DNA from: Onthophagus taurus | Lineage: Eukaryota; Arthropoda; Insecta; Coleoptera; Scarabaeidae | Direction of reading: 5' to 3' | DNA: 64,000 nt | Assembly (NCBI RefSeq): GCF_036711975.1 | Contig: NC_091972.1 | Coordinates: 9,739,001 to 9,803,000, forward strand | Part shown: positions 60,338-64,000 of the stretch, piece after piece | Layout of the letters: each line of letters opens with the position of its first letter | Position numbering within the stretch: position 1 is the stretch's first letter | Made by a program: the position numbers and the translations under genes | Notes under the pieces: generated by a model | What the model saw: only the letters and a program-made list of their open reading frames with translations | Databases searched by the model: none | What the model was told of the DNA's origin: nothing

Positions 60338-60922
60338 ATGCTTTTAAAATGCATGCAAACGATTCACCATTTCATTAAAATACCCCAAACACACCAAAAC
60401 AGTCGTCAATTATGGCATTGGGTCAATTTGACATTTAACAGAGTTGACCAAGAAAGATTGAGTAAATTTGGACCGGATAGAGTTTGTGCGGAATGGATTT
60501 TAAGAAACGGTGGGAAGGTTAAATTTGTTGGCGTAAAAGACTACTTATTTGATTATAACTTATTACCACCTGAGGGAACAACACTACAGATAAAAGAAGT
60601 AGATGCGTCCTCATCCAGTATTATGGACGTGGGCTTTGATCATTTCGTGGGATGCAAACAAATCTCCAAAATTGTACTACATGATTGTAATTATTTGAAA
60701 GATGGTTGCTTGAAGTTATTGAAACCGTTGAATCCAACATTACGTATTTTACAAGTTTCTAAATGTGCGAACATCACTGATAAAGGATTGCTGCATTTAA
60801 GTGAATTAACAAATTTATCAAACTTAGTATTATTTGATTTGCAATATGTTAAAAATACTCATGGACTTGTTCACGATTTAAAACTTGCATTGCCAAAATG
60901 TAACATCATGTACAAAACATAA
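60338..60922 (+). CDS. DMAC2L: DMAC2L / ATP synthase subunit s-like (factor B)
   Basis: A single-exon frame. The first true ATG is 60338 (the upstream GTG at 60308 is not a start), giving 194 residues. An N-terminal basic segment MLLKCMQTIHHFIKIP is a likely mitochondrial targeting sequence. FNRVDQERLSKFGPDRVCAEWILRNGG and IMDVGFDHFVGCKQISKI match the family. Then leucine-rich repeats: KIVLHDCNYLKDGCLKLL, ILQVSKCANITDKGLLHLSE and NLVLFDLQYVK. Family knowledge: a matrix protein linked to ATP synthase coupling or respiratory complex assembly. The gene faces CNOT11 with 36 bp between stop codons. Confidence 0.85.
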   Translation: MLLKCMQTIHHFIKIPQTHQNSRQLWHWVNLTFNRVDQERLSKFGPDRVCAEWILRNGGKVKFVGVKDYLFDYNLLPPEGTTLQIKEVDASSSSIMDVGFDHFVGCKQISKIVLHDCNYLKDGCLKLLKPLNPTLRILQVSKCANITDKGLLHLSELTNLSNLVLFDLQYVKNTHGLVHDLKLALPKCNIMYKT

Positions 60923-60958
60923 AACACCAATTATATATTTTAAACGAATGTGTTTTTA

Positions 60959-61459
60959 TTAGCTTTCCAATTTTGTTTTATTTGTTGGTGACGATAATAG
61001 ACCTACATCTCCAGATTCCAATTGCTTTAATAAACGAAATAAAGCTGCTGCTTCTCGTATTCTACTAAATTCAATACAGAAAGCTTGTACTTCTATAAAA
61101 AGTTCCTAAAAATATCAAATAATAAATAGAATTTCGCTTTTAAGCATACTTACTTGTACATTTATTATTTTATTTCTAATTAATGACTGTAAAAACACAC
61201 AAACCAATCTAACCAAGCGATTTTGCATATAACGATCTTTAATCGTTTCACATGTCGTTATACAATTTGAAATATATAAGTGTACAAATTCGGTTGGTAA
61301 ATCAACCGTTGTCGTCAATCTATTAACAACTTCCATCGAATGAAGCGACATTTCCATGTTAACCAAAACGCTAAAATATTCTGTTATTTGTTTACTTTGC
61401 ATTAATTTTAATAAAACATCTATTGCAATAATAGGATTATTTTCCACCAAATCTGGCAA
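60959..61459 (-). CDS. Not11: CNOT11 (CCR4-NOT subunit 11), last two exons
   Basis: Exons 61154-61459 and 60959-61105, both phase 0, encode 150 C-terminal residues. [78 protein letters not shown] and [20 protein letters not shown] are diagnostic of the CNOT11 C-terminal DUF2363 region that contacts CNOT10/CNOT1. The first part of the protein must lie beyond 61460; the next 2.5 kb is transposon sequence and I found no further exon in it. Role: mRNA deadenylation complex. The AATAAA signal overlaps the stop codon (CTAATAAAA), so the 3' UTR should run into the DMAC2L coding region. Confidence 0.92.
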
Positions 61460-61639
61460 CTAAAAAAAATAAATAATAATAAAAAAATTATTATTTGTAT
61501 TTGATTTCTTCGAATTATAATAGTTTTGTTCTAATTAGCGTTTCTGACTGATTAGGAATATTTTGGACATTTTGGAAAGATATACTTTGAATAAAATAAA
61601 TATTGATTCATTTGTAAGTACACCTGATGCCATGTTGAT

Positions 61640-62100
61640 CTCGGCGGACAAGGACAACCTGCAGAGAATGCTCAATTTGAAATAAAAATAGCTACTAAGT
61701 ACCATATGGGCAGCTAAGTCTAAAGCACTATCCATATCGAAAGAGCCAAGGAGATGCAAACTGGCGATATATAACAAACCGGTGGAGCAGATCATTAGTT
61801 CTAAATATCTTGGCGTCAGCATCACAAGTAGCAGAGACCTCCGCGAGGAACTCAAGGCTCAGACAACCAAGGCGAAACAAACACATGACCATACAAAGTA
61901 AAATCCGCATATACAAGACCTGCGTAAGATCTGTTATGACTTACGCTGTGTAAACAAAGGTTGGTCTACAATAACAAAAAATAATTCGAACGGCAGAGAC
62001 GAGGACCCTACGATCCATAACAGGGCCATAAGAGAAGTGAAGACATCAGATATATAGAATCAGAATTCATCATCCCAGTCAAATCTCTAGATTATAGAAT
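61640..62100 (+). mobile_element. LINE RT C-terminal remnant
   Basis: The frame reads EPRRCKLAIYNKPVEQIISS then KYLGVSITSSRDLREELKAQ, followed by broken RIYKTCVRSVMTYA-like sequence. This is the segment after RT block E in I/R1-type insect LINEs. It is different from the Jockey element that follows. Confidence 0.65.
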
Positions 62101-62961
62101 ATAAGGCAAACTAGGTATCCAAAAGAGGTGCTTTTCATTATCAATATACCTTTGATAAGGAAGTAGAAAAGTTCTTAAAAGACATATAAAACTCAGCTTG
62201 GGCCTCAATACCTATTTTAACACCAAAACCTAAATCTAACATATTTCCTAAATTTATTAGAGACAAAATTGCTGAAAAACGGAAAGCGAGAAAGAAATGG
62301 CAAATCAATAGAATTTCTAGTGATAAAACCAAATTAAATAAAATAACAGCCGAATTAAGAGCATAAAAAAATAATATTCAAAGTTACTTAAAAGATCTTA
62401 CTGACGATGCCAGTTATGATTATTCTCTGTGGAAGCCGACAAGAAAGCTTGAAGTTCCAAAAACACATACACAGCCAATTCGAAGTAGTAATGGAAATTG
62501 GGCTAATGTAAGAGCAATAAAGAAAAAGTTAATTTGTTTGCTGAACATCTGCAAGAAACTTTTACATTAGACAGTCCAAGCTTTCGACAAAGTCTGGTTA
62601 AATGGTTTAAATTACAAACTAGACCAAATACTACCATCAACGTATAGTCAACTATTAAAATCGTATCTTTAGCTAAGTTTCCACATGCACGGATTACTGG
62701 CACCAGTACGAAGTCAGTTTAGTCCACATAAATGTTATAATTCTGTACTGGCTCAGTAATAAAAATGGCGTCAAGTGATGTACGTCGCGCTGGCATCAAT
62801 ATAGTAGTCCAAATGTGCTCCTTGGAACTGTACACGTTATTAACCAAAGTAGTTGCTGAGTTAGATCGTGGATTGCACGTAGAAATAACCTAGGTGCGTC
62901 TAGTACTCTAATTAGAGAATAATGTCATGAAGATCAGCAAGCATTTTTTAATCATTTAAGA

Positions 62962-63255
62962 ATGACTGAAGATAGTTTCATGTTTTTGTTGAAGCAAGTA
63001 TCTTCTAAAATACAAAAGCAACATACGCATATGAGAGATGCCATTCTAGCTCACGTAAAACTGCAAGTAACTTTAAGATTTTTGGCTTCTGGAGATTCTT
63101 CTACATTCCTGCAATATATCTGTTGTTTGCCAAAAAGCACAATTTCTCAATTTATATGTGAAGTGCTTTATGGTGAAGTACTTTATGGTATTCAATTGTA
63201 TACGCATTGCGTACACTTCGTATTTTTGCTTTTGCCGAGGTTTTGTCAAAATTAG
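62962..63255 (+). pseudogene. Harbinger transposase fragment
   Basis: 97 residues from ATG, reading MTEDSFMFLLKQVSSKIQKQ, then MRDAILAHVKLQVTLRFLAS and STFLQYICCLPKSTISQF. This is the N-terminal helical region of PIF/Harbinger transposases (before the DDE domain). The catalytic domain is missing. Confidence 0.75.
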
Positions 63256-63322
63256 GAACTGTTTTCTTCGTAAAAGTACGAAGGCTTTCACGGCCGGAGT
63301 TAATTGAACTAAAACTAGAACT

Positions 63323-63404
63323 AACACTAGAAACTTTCGGGTTTTGCCGAAAGGTGTGGTTTCGGGCTTGTCCTGCACGGCAAAACCCGAAAGTTTCTAG
63401 TGTT
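63323..63404. repeat. CTAG-rich hairpin with perfect 27-bp arms
   Basis: AACACTAGAAACTTTCGGG then TTTTGCCG at 63323-63349 is repeated exactly inverted at 63378-63404, around a 28-base loop. It is preceded by ACTAAAACTAGAACT. It has the same core as the repeats at 18835-19105 and in the CABIT intron. It lies inside the Harbinger element, so it moved there later. Confidence 0.8.
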
Positions 63405-63415
63405 TTCTTCATAAT

Positions 63416-63574
63416 TTAAACTATCCTTCTGACAGCTTCATTTCGTGCTAGTCGGTCCTTATATTGTGGAATTTTCTGATTCCACAAACAAGGATATTGT
63501 TCATACGTTTCTGGAAATAGTACTGTTTGTTCTGGTGTCTATTTCTTGGACGGCTTATTAGCGGATTTGTTCAT
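63416..63574 (-). pseudogene. MADF-like protein fragment of the Harbinger element
   Basis: From ATG 63574 the minus strand reads 11 codons, a stop, then FPETYEQYPCLWNQKIPQY and KDRLARNEAVRRIV, ending in a stop. This is the first half of a MADF/Myb-SANT-like DNA-binding domain, which accompanies transposases in animal Harbinger elements. Confidence 0.6.
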
Positions 63575-64000
63575 TTTAGTTGGACGAACACGTTAATAGT
63601 TACACGTTTTCTTTATAAATACTGTTACTAGCGCCAAAAAGTAGAAGTAGCGTCAACTTTATTGGCGCTATGATTACAGGCACCGATTTATTGGCGCCTG
63701 TGGGTTTTTGCTATTTCCACATGTAAATGAACTAGCGCCAGTAATCCGTGCATGTGGAAATTTAGCTTTTCTGATCGATATTTTAGAGTAAAATACGAAA
63801 ACGCTTATTCAGCACTACATGAAATACAACCTGGCGTTTCTCAAGAAAGTGTGCTTGGCTCAACACTGTACTTACTCTACACATTCGACCTTCCTCAGAT
63901 ACCACAAAGTTTAACAGCTACATTCTCAGATAACAGCGATCTGAGTTGCAGAAAATGAAGTAGTTGCAGCAAATAAGTTACAATTGGTCTTAAATTCAAT

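Larger units (their letters stand above)
62671..63767. mobile_element. PIF/Harbinger element, decayed, TTT duplication
   Basis: The ends read AGCTAAGTTTCCACATGCAC and, inverted, AGCTAAATTTCCACATGCAC. The TIRs match over 31 bp with one difference, through GGATTACTGGC. TTT flanks both sides (62668-62670, 63768-63770). Inside are a plus-strand transposase fragment (62962-63255) and a minus-strand MADF-like fragment (63416-63574), the two-gene pattern of Harbinger elements. At 1097 bp it has lost most of its coding sequence. Confidence 0.85.
62101..64000 (+). mobile_element. Jockey-clade LINE, split by a Harbinger element
   Basis: Before the insertion the frame reads FPKFIRDKIAEKRKARKKW, LKDLTDDASYDYSLWKPTRK then a broken AFDKVWLNGLNYKL and QLLKSYL. 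After it (63768 on) come SDRYFRVKYENAYSALHEI then QPGVSQESVLGSTLYLLYT. These are the endonuclease-RT linker and RT blocks of Jockey elements. Stops and frameshifts precede the insertion. It runs off the window end. Confidence 0.8.

Overview
The window looks like insect nuclear DNA: AT-rich, with short GT-AG introns (about 50-70 bp apart from those swollen by transposons), metazoan housekeeping genes and many decayed transposons. A beetle is my best guess, from the style of the genes and repeats; that is impression, not proof. Many of the open frames over 60 codons begin at non-ATG codons or lie antisense to genes, so the gene models below come from splice sites, reading phase and family likeness.

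Layout. (1) 1-23.8 kb: no protein gene I can support. It holds LINE, hAT and Tc1 remnants, a 167-bp MITE, hairpin repeats, and several CpG-richer islands that may be 5' exons or enhancers. (2) 23.86-29.69 kb (+): a five-exon, 898-residue CABIT-domain adaptor (THEMIS/GAREM/serrano-like). (3) 29.9-32.3 kb: a foldback element broken by a second element that made a 10-bp target duplication. (4) 32.9-42.5 kb: three small genes (A, B, C) encoding 56-75 residue, Asn-rich hydrophilic proteins with the module Q(L/M)N(P/Q)NNxAY. They are interleaved with inverted repeats, a decayed Tc1/mariner-type element with about 120-bp TIRs, and a 3.8-kb pogo/Tc5-like element with an intact 529-residue transposase between 932-bp inverted arms. 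(5) 44.2-44.85 kb (+): two homologous small membrane proteins in tandem, 13 bp apart, probably on one mRNA. (6) 44.96-50.10 kb (-): MAU2 cohesin loader, 9 exons, 603 residues. (7) 50.6-59.7 kb (-): Acf1/BAZ1A chromatin remodeller, 10 exons, 1393 residues. (8) 60.34-60.92 kb (+): DMAC2L / ATP synthase subunit s-like. (9) 60.96-61.46 kb (-): the last two exons of CNOT11. (10) 61.6-64 kb: a LINE tail, then a Jockey LINE split by a 1.1-kb Harbinger element that itself carries a CTAG-rich hairpin.

How they fit together: Mau2, Acf1, DMAC2L and CNOT11 form a compact housekeeping block (head-to-tail, divergent and convergent pairs) serving cohesin loading, nucleosome spacing, mitochondrial assembly and mRNA deadenylation. 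No pathway link between them is implied. The least explained items are the NPNN mini-gene cluster, one member of which has an NF-kB-like site and a TATA box just upstream, and the tandem membrane-protein pair.
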